From contig NZ_CP015848.1 of the NCBI RefSeq assembly GCF_002105535.1, positions 2,339,098 through 2,403,097 of the forward strand: DNA of 64,000 nt, given 5' to 3'. Shown piece after piece: positions 42,243 through 53,643 of this stretch. The DNA comes from Magnetospirillum sp. ME-1 (lineage in GTDB: Bacteria > Pseudomonadota > Alphaproteobacteria > Rhodospirillales > Magnetospirillaceae). The notes under the pieces were generated by a model, which was not told where the DNA came from, ran no database searches, and worked only from the letters and a program-made list of their open reading frames with translations. Every line of letters begins with the position of its first letter. Position 1 is the stretch's first letter. Made by a program: the position numbers and the translations under genes.

Positions 42243-42282
42243 CTAACGAAAGTGCATTTCTTGTACGCCAAGGTCGCACGAA
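42242..42282 (+). repeat. direct repeat, right copy (right edge of umuDC cassette)
   Basis: It matches 38351-38391 at 38 of 41 positions and begins CTAACGAAAGTGCAT. It abuts the umuD reading frame. To its right the gene content changes to a toxin-antitoxin pair and heavy-metal genes. Confidence 0.65.
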
Positions 42283-42340
42283 GCCAGAACGTCGCCGCGC
42301 ACGTCCCCATTTCCCATTACTGTTCAGCTATAGTCCCCGC

Positions 42341-42742
42341 TCAATGTCCCCTTGCGCGGATGTTCCGCACCTCAACGCCCAAAATAGCGGCCAGTGGCTC
42401 CCAGGCAGCCTCGGCGGTTAGCGTCGGCAGCCCCAATGCCATCGCAGTGGCCAGACAGCAGCGGTCGCCGAGCGACAGCCCCGCCGAACGGGTACTCGGG
42501 CGCAGTTGGCCCGCCTTGGCGGCGATGTCCACATCCAACGATACGACCTCAATGCCGAATGACAGGGCGATGTCCTTGGCACGATCCTGAGGAACGCCGC
42601 GCTCGGCCAACTTGCCGATGACCTCGGCCAAATTAACGGCAGAGATGATGGAATCGACCACCGCGTCAGCGACAATCTCTTGCCCGGGCTCTCGATGAAT
42701 GAGAGCCAGCAGGGCCGAAGCGTCGAGGACGACTTTACTCAT
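42341..42742 (-). CDS. vapC: VapC-like PIN-domain toxin
   Basis: The 133-aa PIN ribonuclease has its metal-binding acids in VVLDASALLAL (D7), SAVNLAEVIGKLAE (Glu) and LSLGDRCCLATAMALG (Asp), with a last acid in TLTAEAAW. Toxins of this class cut tRNA or rRNA. It overlaps the antitoxin gene by 8 bp. The ATG at 42742 is preferred over an upstream extension. It probably stabilises the neighbouring mobile DNA. Confidence 0.9.
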   Translation of the reverse strand: MSKVVLDASALLALIHREPGQEIVADAVVDSIISAVNLAEVIGKLAERGVPQDRAKDIALSFGIEVVSLDVDIAAKAGQLRPSTRSAGLSLGDRCCLATAMALGLPTLTAEAAWEPLAAILGVEVRNIRARGH

Positions 42743-42986
42743 GGGCCGCTTCCTGCCGACGGTCGGCTGACAGCTCGTCAACCAGATCGACATCGTCGGG
42801 GATATAGCCCCTTACCTCATCCTGGACACGGGCGATGACATTGCGCAGTGGCTCGAGATGGATTGTGCCCCCCTCATCTACTGTCATCACAAAGCCGCCA
42901 CCCTTTTCCATGCCGAGGCATGATCTAACCTGTGACGGAACAACGATACGACCATTGGCGGCCATAGTGACGTGTATCTCATTCAT
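42735..42986 (-). CDS. vapB: AbrB-type antitoxin (VapB)
   Basis: This 83-aa protein has an N-terminal SpoVT/AbrB swapped-hairpin DNA-binding domain (HVTMAANGRIVVPSQVRSCL, then GGGFVMTVDEGGTIHLEPL) and an acidic C-terminal tail that would bind the PIN toxin. It is translated ahead of vapC with an 8-bp overlap and is expected to repress its own operon, possibly at the direct repeats at 43002-43030. Confidence 0.88.
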   Translation of the reverse strand: MNEIHVTMAANGRIVVPSQVRSCLGMEKGGGFVMTVDEGGTIHLEPLRNVIARVQDEVRGYIPDDVDLVDELSADRRQEAAHE

Positions 42987-43001
42987 ATCATCACGCTCAT
43001 G

Positions 43002-43030
43002 ATGCCATTTTTGTCATTATGCCATTTTTG
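43002..43030. promoter_or_regulatory. direct repeats upstream of vapBC
   Basis: ATGCCATTTTTG occurs at 43002-43013 and 43019-43030, 17 bp start to start, in the promoter region of vapB. It is a candidate VapBC operator. Confidence 0.45.
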
Positions 43031-43083
43031 CAAACAGATCTCAATGTCTGCGATGGCAGTCGCACTTTCCCATATTCTTATGA

Positions 43084-43119
43084 TATAAAACCCGCTAACG
43101 GACGTTAGGCGGTTTTATA
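43084..43119. repeat. 36-bp inverted repeat before serine recombinase
   Basis: Arms TATAAAACCCGCTAAC and GTTAGGCGGTTTTATA match over 14 of 16 positions around GGAC. It ends 16 bp before the recombinase start. It could be the recombinase crossover or res site, or a terminator. As the recombinase follows immediately, a recombination site is favoured. Confidence 0.55.
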
Positions 43120-43135
43120 GATCGGGGTTTTGGCC

Positions 43136-43816
43136 GTGCGCTGCGTCTCTTACTACAGAGTATCGACTGTGAAACAAGGCCGTTCCGGCCTGGGTCTCGA
43201 AGCACAGCAGATGGCAGTGAGCGATTATCTACGCCGCCACAATGGGGAATCGATTGCCGATTATGTCGAGGTCGAATCTGGCAAGAAGAATGACCGGCCC
43301 CAGCTTGCAGCTGCCATGACACATTGCCGGCGCACCGGGGCAACGCTGGTGATCGCCAAACTGGACCGATTGGCTCGTAACGTTGCGTTCATCGCGAATC
43401 TGATGGAGGCGAGCGGGTTCGAATTCGTTGCCGTGGACATGCCGCTGGCCAGCCGATTCACCTTGCATATCCTGGCGGCGGTAGCTGAGCATGAAGCTCG
43501 TCTGATTTCCGAACGCACCAAGGTGGCGCTGGCGGCGACGAAAGCGCGCGGAACCAAGTTGGGCTGCCCATTGGGTGCTGCGCACCTACGGCCATACGGC
43601 AACTCCGCGGCCGTCGCGGCAGTGAAGGAGGGGGCCGCAAGTCGGAGAACGGAATTCCTCGCGGTGATCAAGGAGATCCAGGGCGAAGGCTTTACCACTT
43701 TCGCTGCGATTGCTGACGAATTAAACAGCCGCGGTATCAGAACGGCGAGAGGGCGGCGCTGGCATCCGATGACCGTACGGCTTGTTCTGAGATCCGACAC
43801 TGGTTCTATGGCATAA
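43136..43816 (+). CDS. serine recombinase (resolvase family)
   Basis: The 226-aa enzyme has the N-terminal resolvase domain: SYYRVSTVKQGRSG with nucleophile S10, AKLDRLARN and EHEARLISERTKVAL. The C-terminal region (FAAIADELNSRGIRTARGRR, then WHPMTVRLVL) is the short DNA-binding tail seen in recombinase-family proteins. It would catalyse site-specific resolution or inversion. Starts TTG 43130 or GTG 43136 are possible, and neither has a good ribosome binding site. A second such gene begins at 63902. Confidence 0.88.
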   Translation: MRCVSYYRVSTVKQGRSGLGLEAQQMAVSDYLRRHNGESIADYVEVESGKKNDRPQLAAAMTHCRRTGATLVIAKLDRLARNVAFIANLMEASGFEFVAVDMPLASRFTLHILAAVAEHEARLISERTKVALAATKARGTKLGCPLGAAHLRPYGNSAAVAAVKEGAASRRTEFLAVIKEIQGEGFTTFAAIADELNSRGIRTARGRRWHPMTVRLVLRSDTGSMA

Positions 43817-43864
43817 GATCCGTGTGATATTCCATTGATTCCCAGCCCCAAGTATTCTGGCTCG

Positions 43865-44893
43865 ATGATGAAGCACAAAGGCATCCTGGCCGCGCTGGCC
43901 GCCGCCATCCTGTTCGGCGGCAGCACTCCGTTCGCCAAGCTGCTGCTCGGTGGTATCGATCCATGGCTGCTGGCGGGTGTTCTGTATCTGGGCTCGGGGA
44001 TCGGACTGAGCGTCGTCCGCCTTGTGACCAAGGGCGAGCGGTCCAAACTTGGCTCCGGAGAGTGGCCGTGGCTGGTCGGAGCCATTCTCTCGGGTGGTGT
44101 TGCTGGCCCCGTACTGCTCATGTACGGATTGTCGGGCACTTCCGCCGCCACTTCGTCACTGCTGCTGAATGCCGAAGGGGTGCTCACCGCCGTACTGGCC
44201 TGGGTGGTGTTCAAGGAAAATGCTGATCGCCGCATCGTGCTCGGCATGCTCGCCATCGTGGCGGGTGCGGCGGTGCTGTCCTGGCCGAGCGGTTCGGTCG
44301 AACCGTCGTGGCCGTCCCTTGCCGTTCTGGCCGCCTGTCTGTGCTGGGCCATCGACAACAACCTGACCCGCAAGGTGTCGCTGTCCGATCCGGTGCAGAT
44401 CGCCGCCATCAAGGGGTTGGGCGCGGGCGTGACCAATGTGGTGCTGGCCGTTGCCATGGGTGTACAGATCCCTCCTCCTGCAACCATCGTCGCCGCGGGG
44501 GCCATCGGCTTCCTCGGCTACGGCATCAGCCTTGTCGCCTTCGTGGTTGGACTGCGGGAACTGGGAACCGCACGGACTGGCGCCTACTTCTCGACCGCCC
44601 CGTTCGTCGGAGCCACCGTCTCCGTGCTGCTGCTCGGGGAATCCATTACCCTGCGTCTGGTTGCGGCGGCGGCGCTGATGGGCGTTGGCGTCTGGCTGCA
44701 CCTGACCGAGCGTCACGAACATGATCATCACCATGACGCCTTGGAACATGAACATACCCATGAGCATGACGAGCATCATCACCATCACGGAGACGAGCCG
44801 CAGGGGGCGCATGTGCATCCTCATCGGCATGAGCCGATGATCCATCAGCACCCCCATTTCCCCGACGCGCACCACCGGCATGGGCATAGCTGA
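43865..44893 (+). CDS. EamA/DMT-family transporter with histidine-rich tail
   Basis: The 342-aa inner-membrane protein has ten predicted helices in two EamA repeats (GILAALAAAILFGGSTPFAK to residue 280). It ends with a tail of about 65 residues packed with histidine and acidic residues (EHDHHHDALEHEHTHEHDEH). Such tails bind Zn, Ni, Co or Cd, so metal export or sensing is likely. The neighbours all deal with heavy metals. The YnfA gene starts directly after its stop codon. Confidence 0.87.
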   Translation: MMKHKGILAALAAAILFGGSTPFAKLLLGGIDPWLLAGVLYLGSGIGLSVVRLVTKGERSKLGSGEWPWLVGAILSGGVAGPVLLMYGLSGTSAATSSLLLNAEGVLTAVLAWVVFKENADRRIVLGMLAIVAGAAVLSWPSGSVEPSWPSLAVLAACLCWAIDNNLTRKVSLSDPVQIAAIKGLGAGVTNVVLAVAMGVQIPPPATIVAAGAIGFLGYGISLVAFVVGLRELGTARTGAYFSTAPFVGATVSVLLLGESITLRLVAAAALMGVGVWLHLTERHEHDHHHDALEHEHTHEHDEHHHHHGDEPQGAHVHPHRHEPMIHQHPHFPDAHHRHGHS

Positions 44894-45220
44894 ATGCTGT
44901 CCATTCCCACCTATGTTCTGGCAGCTTTCGCCGAGATCGGCGGCTGTTTCGCCTTCTGGGCATGGCTGCGGCTGGGCAAGCCGATGGTCTGGCTGCTACC
45001 CGGCATGGCCAGCCTCGCCGTCTTCGCGTGGTTGTTGACCCGAATCGAGACCGACTTCGCCGGACGCGCCTACGCCGCCTATGGTGGGGTCTACATCCTG
45101 GCTTCGCTGGCATGGCTGTGGCTGGTGGAGGGCAATCGCCCCGACCGGTGGGATGTTCTCGGTGCCGCGATCTGTCTGACCGGCGCGGCCATCATCCTGT
45201 TTGCACCCCGGTCGCCCTGA
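44894..45220 (+). CDS. YnfA/UPF0060-family membrane protein
   Basis: The 108-aa protein has four membrane helices and the family pattern [40 protein letters not shown] and [20 protein letters not shown]. Members resemble small multidrug-resistance exporters. A role in metal or toxicant export fits the neighbours. It begins immediately after the EamA stop, so the two are cotranscribed. Confidence 0.9.
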   Translation: MLSIPTYVLAAFAEIGGCFAFWAWLRLGKPMVWLLPGMASLAVFAWLLTRIETDFAGRAYAAYGGVYILASLAWLWLVEGNRPDRWDVLGAAICLTGAAIILFAPRSP

Positions 45221-45230
45221 TTTCGGATTG

Positions 45231-45635
45231 TCATGAGGCCAGAGCGTCGATGATGCGGCACTCGGCAACGGTTCCCGCACAGCACGCGGTCATTTGGCGC
45301 AGGGCATCCCGCAATCGCCCCAATTCCTCGATCTTGCGCTCGACCTCAACCAGATGTGCCGAGGCCAACCGGTCGGCATCCTCGCACGGTTGCTCGGGAT
45401 GCTCGGCCAAACGCAACAGCGCCCGGATCGCCTCGATGCTGAAACCGAGATCGCGTCCCTTGCGGATGAAGGACAGCCTCCGCAGATGCTCATCGCCATA
45501 TTGGCGGTAGCCCGCCGATGTTCGCCCCGGTTCGGGCAATAAGCCGATGCGCTCGTAGTAGCGGATGGTTTCGATATTGACGCCGGTGGCCTTGCCGAGT
45601 GCGCCGATGGTCAGTCCATGATTCTGATTCGTCAT
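45231..45635 (-). CDS. MerR-family metal regulator, CadR/PbrR-like
   Basis: The 134-aa regulator has the MerR HTH (LTIGALGKATGVNIETIRYY), a dimerisation coiled coil and metal-sensing cysteines at C84, C118-C119 and C126 (ACCAGTVAEC). This spacing resembles the Cd/Pb/Zn sensors CadR and PbrR. It is divergent from the CDF gene. The shared region contains CCTGTAG-TCG-CTACAGG between a TTGACC -35 and a downstream -10, the lengthened spacer normal for MerR control. The ATG at 45635 is preceded by AAGGG. Confidence 0.88.
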   Translation of the reverse strand: MTNQNHGLTIGALGKATGVNIETIRYYERIGLLPEPGRTSAGYRQYGDEHLRRLSFIRKGRDLGFSIEAIRALLRLAEHPEQPCEDADRLASAHLVEVERKIEELGRLRDALRQMTACCAGTVAECRIIDALAS

Positions 45636-45643
45636 CACCCTTG

Positions 45644-45660
45644 ACCCTGTAGTCGCTACA
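45644..45660. promoter_or_regulatory. MerR-type operator in the CDF promoter
   Basis: CCTGTAGTCGCTACAGG is a 7-bp inverted repeat around TCG, at 45645-45661 within one base. TTGACC lies directly upstream on the plus strand and CATCAT or TCATAT about 19-21 bp further on. This matches MerR-activated promoters with an over-long spacer. Confidence 0.7.
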
Positions 45661-45698
45661 GGCCTCATCATATCCTGGATTGGTTTCGGGAGGGAGGT

Positions 45699-46334
45699 AT
45701 GGGCGCAAATTGCTGCCAGGGTGGATGTCAGCCGCCGTCAGGTGGAACTACCCTGCGTTTCCGTCGGGCGTTGTGGGCGGCGCTGGCCATCAATGCCGGG
45801 ATGTTCGTCGTCGAGATCGTCGCCGGCATGGCGGCCGGGTCGTCGTCGCTACAGGCGGATTCCCTGGACTTCCTCGGTGACGCCGCCAATTACGCCGTCA
45901 GCCTGTTCGTCCTGGGCATGAGCCTGCGGCGCCGGGCGCAGGCGTCGGTGATCAAGGGGGCGACCATGGGGGCGTTCGGCCTGTGGGTGATCGGCAACAC
46001 CTTGCTGCATGCGCTGAACGGCACCGTCCCGGAATCCCAGGTGATGGGGGCGGTCAGCATCGCCGCCTTCATCGCCAACGTGACTGTGGCGATCATGCTT
46101 TATGCCTTCCGCGAGGGCGACAGCAACATGCGCTCGGTGTGGATCTGCTCGCGCAATGACGCCATCGGCAATCTGGCCGTCCTGGCCGCTGCCGGCGGCG
46201 TCTTCGCTTCCGGTTCGGGCTGGCCCGATTTCGCGGTGGCCGGGATCATGGCCGCCCTGGCGCTGAGCGGAGCGTACCAGGTCCTGCGCCATGCCCTGGC
46301 CGAACTGCGCTATTCCCCCGTGGTACAGGGATAG
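45699..46334 (+). CDS. cation diffusion facilitator (CDF) transporter
   Basis: The 211-aa protein has six membrane helices. The usual first metal site is DSLDFLGDAANY and the second SRNDAIGNLAVL. The second position normally reads HxxxD, so the site is modified. The N-terminus has cysteines (CCQGGC) that may bind metal. It lacks the cytoplasmic C-terminal domain, like other short CDF members. It is controlled by the divergent MerR protein. Its last codons overlap the convergent gene 46310-46807, and an 18-codon remnant of the same 3' end lies at 57100-57153. Confidence 0.88.
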   Translation: MGANCCQGGCQPPSGGTTLRFRRALWAALAINAGMFVVEIVAGMAAGSSSLQADSLDFLGDAANYAVSLFVLGMSLRRRAQASVIKGATMGAFGLWVIGNTLLHALNGTVPESQVMGAVSIAAFIANVTVAIMLYAFREGDSNMRSVWICSRNDAIGNLAVLAAAGGVFASGSGWPDFAVAGIMAALALSGAYQVLRHALAELRYSPVVQG

Positions 46335-46807
46335 GCCTTGCGGATATAGATGATGAAGGCTTGCGGCGCGCTGAGACGGAAGATGTCGTCATTTCCCTGG
46401 CGATCCTGGCCTTCCAGCCATTTCAGCATGCCTTCGAGCAAGTCCTGATCCTTGACTCCGCTGGGCATGCAGACCAGACGCTCCTGATACAGGGGGGCCA
46501 TCACCCGGATGGTCTCGAAGATGGAAGCCGTGGCCGCCAAACACTTGGTGCCGTTGCTGACCACATGGATGTCTTCCTGGGTCAAGGGGCGCTTGCCCAA
46601 CTGTCTTTCCAAAGCAATCAGCTTCTTGACCTCGCCGCACAGCCCCAGCAGCCGCGACAATGGCAGGGCGCGGGTATTGGCGAGATGCTCCCTGGGCGGT
46701 GGAGCCGATGACACCTCCCCGATGGGGCCGGCGGCCTGCTGCCGCGCCGAGACCGGCGACGACAGCAGGACGGCGCAGAGGAGGCATGCGGTAGCTGGCC
46801 GGATCAC
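46310..46807 (-). CDS. secreted Rap1a/Tai-like protein, end of efflux operon
   Basis: This 165-aa protein has a signal peptide (CLLCAVLLSSPVSARQ). The mature part has spaced cysteines (LLGLCGEVK, GTKCLAAT, RLVCMPSGV, KAYPC). The pattern C-x-PSGV-x(2)-x-DLL-x(4)-WL and final AF-x(7)-YPC resembles Rap1a/Tai-family periplasmic proteins. It starts at GTG 46807, preceded by GAGGGG, 10 bp after the RND gene, so it is the last gene of the metal efflux operon. Its closest relative is 57129-57629. Confidence 0.68.
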   Translation of the reverse strand: MIRPATACLLCAVLLSSPVSARQQAAGPIGEVSSAPPPREHLANTRALPLSRLLGLCGEVKKLIALERQLGKRPLTQEDIHVVSNGTKCLAATASIFETIRVMAPLYQERLVCMPSGVKDQDLLEGMLKWLEGQDRQGNDDIFRLSAPQAFIIYIRKAYPCTTGE

Positions 46808-46817
46808 GTTCCCCTCC

Positions 46818-49952
<3,135 letters not shown>

Positions 49953-49965
49953 GGGAGAGCTTTCC

Positions 49966-51546
49966 TCAGTGCGCGTGGCCGTGGGACAGGGTGGCCGGAG
50001 CCGCCGCCGCCAGCTTCACCTGATAGGCGCCCCTGGCCACCACCCGCTCGCCCGGCGCGATGCCGTCGCGGATGGCCACGAAATCGCCGTCGCGCAGGCC
50101 GGGCACCACCGGGCGGCGCTCGAAGGACTCGCCGCCGGTCTGGACGAACACCACCGGCTGGCCGTTGTCGTCGAGGAGTGCCGAGGCCGGAACGGCGGGG
50201 CTTTCCTCGGCCGCGCCGGTGAACACCCGGACCTGGGCATAGGCGCCGATGCGGAACCGTTCCTCGGGATTGTCGAATTCGAACAGCGCCGGAACGGTGC
50301 GGCTGTCCTTGTCCACCACGCCGCCGAGCGCGATCAGGCGGCCGTTCTTCCCCTGCTCGATGAGGGTGGCGCCCTCGTAGCCGTCGGCGGTGAACCACGC
50401 TCCCAGGGGATCACGGACCCGCCCGATCTGGGCTTCGGGAATCTGGGCCTCCAGCCACAGCTTGGACAGACCGGCGATATGGAACAGGGGCTGGCCCTGG
50501 CCGATGGTGGCACCCGGCTGGGTATTGACCGCCGCGAGACGGCCGGAAACCGGAGCACGCAGCGCGATGCCACCCTTGGCTCCCTGGTAGGGGGCAGCAC
50601 GGCGGGCGGCAGCGTCCAGGTCGGCCCGCGCGGCGGCCTCTTGGTTGCGGGCCTCGATCACCCGGCGCTCGGGGATGGCCTCCATCTTCAGCAGCCCTTC
50701 CAGGCGCTGGCGATCCTGCGTCGCCAGATCGAGGGCGAGGCGGGCCTTGCGGCTTCCCAGTTCCAGGGTGGCGGAATCGGTCTCGCCGCCCAATTGCGGC
50801 ACCAGCCAAGCCAGAATCTGCCCCTTCTCCACCTGTTGCCCTATGCGTGGGAAGTCAGGAGACGGGGTCAGCATCCCGGCGCCCGGCGCCGCAACGATCG
50901 CCTCGTCCGAGGCCCGCGCCCGAATGGTCCCGCTGGCCGCCACCGAATCCCGGATCAGGCGCGGACGCACCTCGGCGGTGGCGAAGTCGATCTTCCACTG
51001 GACCTCCTTGGTAACGGCGATCCGTCCCGTCTTCTCGGCATGATCGGCCTCATCCATGGCGGTCTTGGCGGCGGCATCATCGGCATGCACGGTGATCTCA
51101 CCCAGATCGTGCCCATCGACCACGTCCTGGGTGCGCAAGACGACGCTCAAGCGTCGCATTCCCGATTCCTTGGGAATGACCAGAGCGCGGAAGATGCCTG
51201 GCTTGTCCATGAGGGCGGGAAAGCTCTCGTCCGGCTGCCCGCCGCCTGAAAGACGGATCACTGCCTCGCCCTCGGCCACAGGCTTGTGGCTGGCCAGCCG
51301 GGTCAGGTGTAGGACGAAATCGCCGGCCTCTCCCGCCACCGGGACTGGATATTCCATGAACAGTTCCGTGGCGGCGGAAAACGTGGTGGACGAGACACGT
51401 TCCTCGGCATGGGCATGCTCGCCCCCGTGGGCATGCCCTTCCTCGGCATGGGCTGACTTGACGGCGTGCCGGGGGACCATGGTGGCGTAGATTCCTGCTC
51501 CCCCCAGGGCGGTTCCAGCAGCCAGGGCGATGATCAGCTTTCTCAT
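49966..51546 (-). CDS. czcB: CzcB-type membrane-fusion protein
   Basis: The 526-aa periplasmic adaptor of the RND pump has an N-terminal membrane anchor (KLIIALAAGTALGGAGIYAT), then a histidine-rich stretch (HAEEGHAHGGEHAHAEE) that may capture metal. Barrel-sandwich, alpha-hairpin and beta-barrel domains (SRKARLALDLATQDRQRLEG, AAVNTQPGATIGQGQPLFHI) and a short His tail (LSHGHAH) follow. The start overlaps the end of the upstream gene by 4 bp. Confidence 0.92.
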   Translation of the reverse strand: MRKLIIALAAGTALGGAGIYATMVPRHAVKSAHAEEGHAHGGEHAHAEERVSSTTFSAATELFMEYPVPVAGEAGDFVLHLTRLASHKPVAEGEAVIRLSGGGQPDESFPALMDKPGIFRALVIPKESGMRRLSVVLRTQDVVDGHDLGEITVHADDAAAKTAMDEADHAEKTGRIAVTKEVQWKIDFATAEVRPRLIRDSVAASGTIRARASDEAIVAAPGAGMLTPSPDFPRIGQQVEKGQILAWLVPQLGGETDSATLELGSRKARLALDLATQDRQRLEGLLKMEAIPERRVIEARNQEAAARADLDAAARRAAPYQGAKGGIALRAPVSGRLAAVNTQPGATIGQGQPLFHIAGLSKLWLEAQIPEAQIGRVRDPLGAWFTADGYEGATLIEQGKNGRLIALGGVVDKDSRTVPALFEFDNPEERFRIGAYAQVRVFTGAAEESPAVPASALLDDNGQPVVFVQTGGESFERRPVVPGLRDGDFVAIRDGIAPGERVVARGAYQVKLAAAAPATLSHGHAH

Positions 51547-52775
51547 GGCGTGGTCTCTCCGGTGGCGAGCGTCAGGTCGGTGTGAGCCTCGCGGGCGCCG
51601 AACTCCAGCTCGATGGCGGTGGTTTCGGCTTCCAGCAGGGATTTGTGGGCATCGAGCAGTTCCAGCACGTTCATCTCGCCCGCCCGGTAGGCGCCCTCGG
51701 CGATGCGCGACAGGTCGCGTGACGCCGGCAGCGAGCTTTCGCGGAATTTCAGCGCCGTCTCCCGCAACTCAGCCGTTCGGCGCCACAGGCCACGGATTTC
51801 ACCCTCGGCCTTGGCGCGGGCCAGCGCCAGATCGGCGGCGGTGGCGCGGGACTGGGCGGCGGCCTTGCGGCTGGCGGCCTGGCCCCGGTCGAACAGCGGC
51901 AACGGGGCCGAGACGGTCAGCAGGACGCCCTGGTCGCTGCGATCCGGCTGCTCCACCTGCTTCAGTCCTGCCCCCAGGGTGAGGTCGGGTATCCAGCCCC
52001 GGTCGGCGGCCCGGCGATCCAGGTCGGAAGCGGCGACTCTGGCCCGCAGCGCCCGCAGGTCGGGACGGTCTTCCAGGCGCGACATCAGGTCGTCGAGGCC
52101 GAGCGATGGCGGCGGCAACAAAGCTCCCTCGATCCGGGGCATGGCGATGCCGGGGGGCCACCCCATCAGGGCGCGCAGGCGTTCCCACGAGTCCGACAGG
52201 TCGGCGTTCAGGGCCCGGACCTTGGCATCGGCGGCCACCCGTTCGCGGGTCAAGCGGCGGGCGTCATAGCCCGATACCTCGCGGCCGCTCCTCAGCTTTG
52301 TCAGCACGGCTTCCGCCTCGGCGAGGCGACCGGCCCAGTGTTCCGCCGCCGCCTTGGCCTGCTGGCGCATCACGACGGCGTAGAACAGCTTGCGGGCCTC
52401 GCCCCCTGCCTCGCGGGTGCGCTGGCGGGCCTCGGCCTGGGTGGCATCCACCCGCCGTCCGGCGGCATCCTGGCGCAGGCCGCGCCGCCCGGAGACGTCC
52501 ACCGGCTGGGACAGCCGGTAGGTGTCCTGTACCGTGGCGCCTCCGGCCCCCTTGGTGCGGTCGCGCTCGTACTCGAAGGTGGGATTGGGCCACAGCCCGG
52601 CCTCATCCTCCTCTGCCCTGGAGGCGTCGATGGCGCCTTCCGTGGCGTTGCGCAGATCGTCGCGCCCCTGGGCGGCGGCGATGGCGGTCTGCTCGTCCAG
52701 GCGGCCGATCTCGGCCCAGGCCGGAAAAGCCAGGACCAAGGCCGCCGCCAGGACGGGATGGAAGAGCGGCCTCAA
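51543..52775 (-). CDS. czcC: CzcC-type outer-membrane efflux protein
   Basis: The 410-aa TolC-like channel subunit has a signal peptide (LFHPVLAAALVLAFPAWA) and two repeated coiled-coil helical segments typical of outer-membrane efflux proteins, ending with AHKSLLEAETTAIELEFGAR. The start is taken as TTG 52775, whose last two bases begin the stop codon of the upstream gene, so translation is coupled. A longer frame upstream has no support. Confidence 0.88.
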   Translation of the reverse strand: MRPLFHPVLAAALVLAFPAWAEIGRLDEQTAIAAAQGRDDLRNATEGAIDASRAEEDEAGLWPNPTFEYERDRTKGAGGATVQDTYRLSQPVDVSGRRGLRQDAAGRRVDATQAEARQRTREAGGEARKLFYAVVMRQQAKAAAEHWAGRLAEAEAVLTKLRSGREVSGYDARRLTRERVAADAKVRALNADLSDSWERLRALMGWPPGIAMPRIEGALLPPPSLGLDDLMSRLEDRPDLRALRARVAASDLDRRAADRGWIPDLTLGAGLKQVEQPDRSDQGVLLTVSAPLPLFDRGQAASRKAAAQSRATAADLALARAKAEGEIRGLWRRTAELRETALKFRESSLPASRDLSRIAEGAYRAGEMNVLELLDAHKSLLEAETTAIELEFGAREAHTDLTLATGETTP

Positions 52776-53038
52776 TGCTTGTGGTCCTTGAGAACCAGGC
52801 CGTGGGCCACGTCGATATAGCCCTTGGCCTCGTCGGCCTTGCCCTCCTTGCACAGCTTCTCGGCGGTCTCGATCTGCCACTTGGCGCGGTCGCGGTCGGC
52901 GGGCTTGCCGTCGAAGCGCTTGAAGGCCTGCTTGATCTCGGGCAACTGGTCGCAGGACGTGCCCTTGGACGATTGCGCCCAGGCGGGGGCGGCGAGCAGC
53001 AGGGCGGCCAGGGCGGCGATGGTGATGGAACGGGACAT
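52772..53038 (-). CDS. small periplasmic protein, 88 aa
   Basis: A signal peptide (SITIAALAALLLAAPAWAQS) precedes a 67-residue helical protein with two cysteines (GTSCDQLPEIKQAF, AEKLCKEGKADEAK). The helix pair and KGYIDVAHGLVLKDHKH end suggest a metal-binding or stabilising accessory protein, but no family is assigned. The ATG at 53038 follows AGGAGACC. It overlaps the czcC start, which places it firmly in the efflux operon. Confidence 0.7.
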   Translation of the reverse strand: MSRSITIAALAALLLAAPAWAQSSKGTSCDQLPEIKQAFKRFDGKPADRDRAKWQIETAEKLCKEGKADEAKGYIDVAHGLVLKDHKH

Positions 53039-53104
53039 GACGTGGTCTCCTCTTGGGGAATAGGGCGACTGACCGGCCGGCACACAGATGCCGGCCGGAA
53101 GGTT

Positions 53105-53560
53105 TCAGTCCGCCTGGGTGGGAAGATCGAACCCGGTCATGGCTTCGCAGATTTCCTGCACCCGAGCCATGTGGGCGGCGCTCTCCTTTCTACGGAGATC
53201 AAGATGGTCGTCGGTTTCCCGGCGGCACTTCTCGGCCAGATCTGCCCGCCTCTTGGTCTCGATGGGGGAGCGCCCTTTGATGGCTGGTAGATCGGCCATT
53301 TCACGGCACAGAGCCCGCAAATGGCTGGTCTCGCGGGTGGTGTTCGAATCGCGGTAGCGGTGTTGAGCATTGGCCGGCATCCGCGCGGCGGTCTGGTCAA
53401 GGTCCCAATCGGCCTCCGTGAGGCACGCGCGACGGAGAATTTCCTGACGATCGTCAGGTGTCTTGCCCTCCAGACGTTGGGTCAGAGGGACAGTTGGGGT
53501 GGAGGCGCAACCCGACAGCGCCACGGCAAACAGCACGATGATCAGAGCATTGGCACGCAT
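53105..53560 (-). CDS. lipoprotein, 151 aa
   Basis: The N-terminus ALIIVLFAVALSGCASTPTV has a clear lipobox (LSGC), so it should be lipidated and held in the envelope. The mature part is highly charged and helical with three cysteines (RRACLTEADW, ALCREMADLP, EKCRRETDDH). No family was recognised. It is the second gene of the efflux operon. Confidence 0.7.
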   Translation of the reverse strand: MRANALIIVLFAVALSGCASTPTVPLTQRLEGKTPDDRQEILRRACLTEADWDLDQTAARMPANAQHRYRDSNTTRETSHLRALCREMADLPAIKGRSPIETKRRADLAEKCRRETDDHLDLRRKESAAHMARVQEICEAMTGFDLPTQAD

Positions 53561-53643
53561 GGAGAATTCTCCGGAATCAAACGCAGGACGAACGCATCCG
53601 CCCCAGGGCAGACGCGCAAAGACGTTCGGTTACCGGAGAAAAC

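Noticed and set aside
42252..42590. Plus-strand frame starting MHFLYAKVARSQN in the right direct repeat
   Set aside because: Beyond the repeat it runs antisense to vapC. Only the repeat itself is notable.
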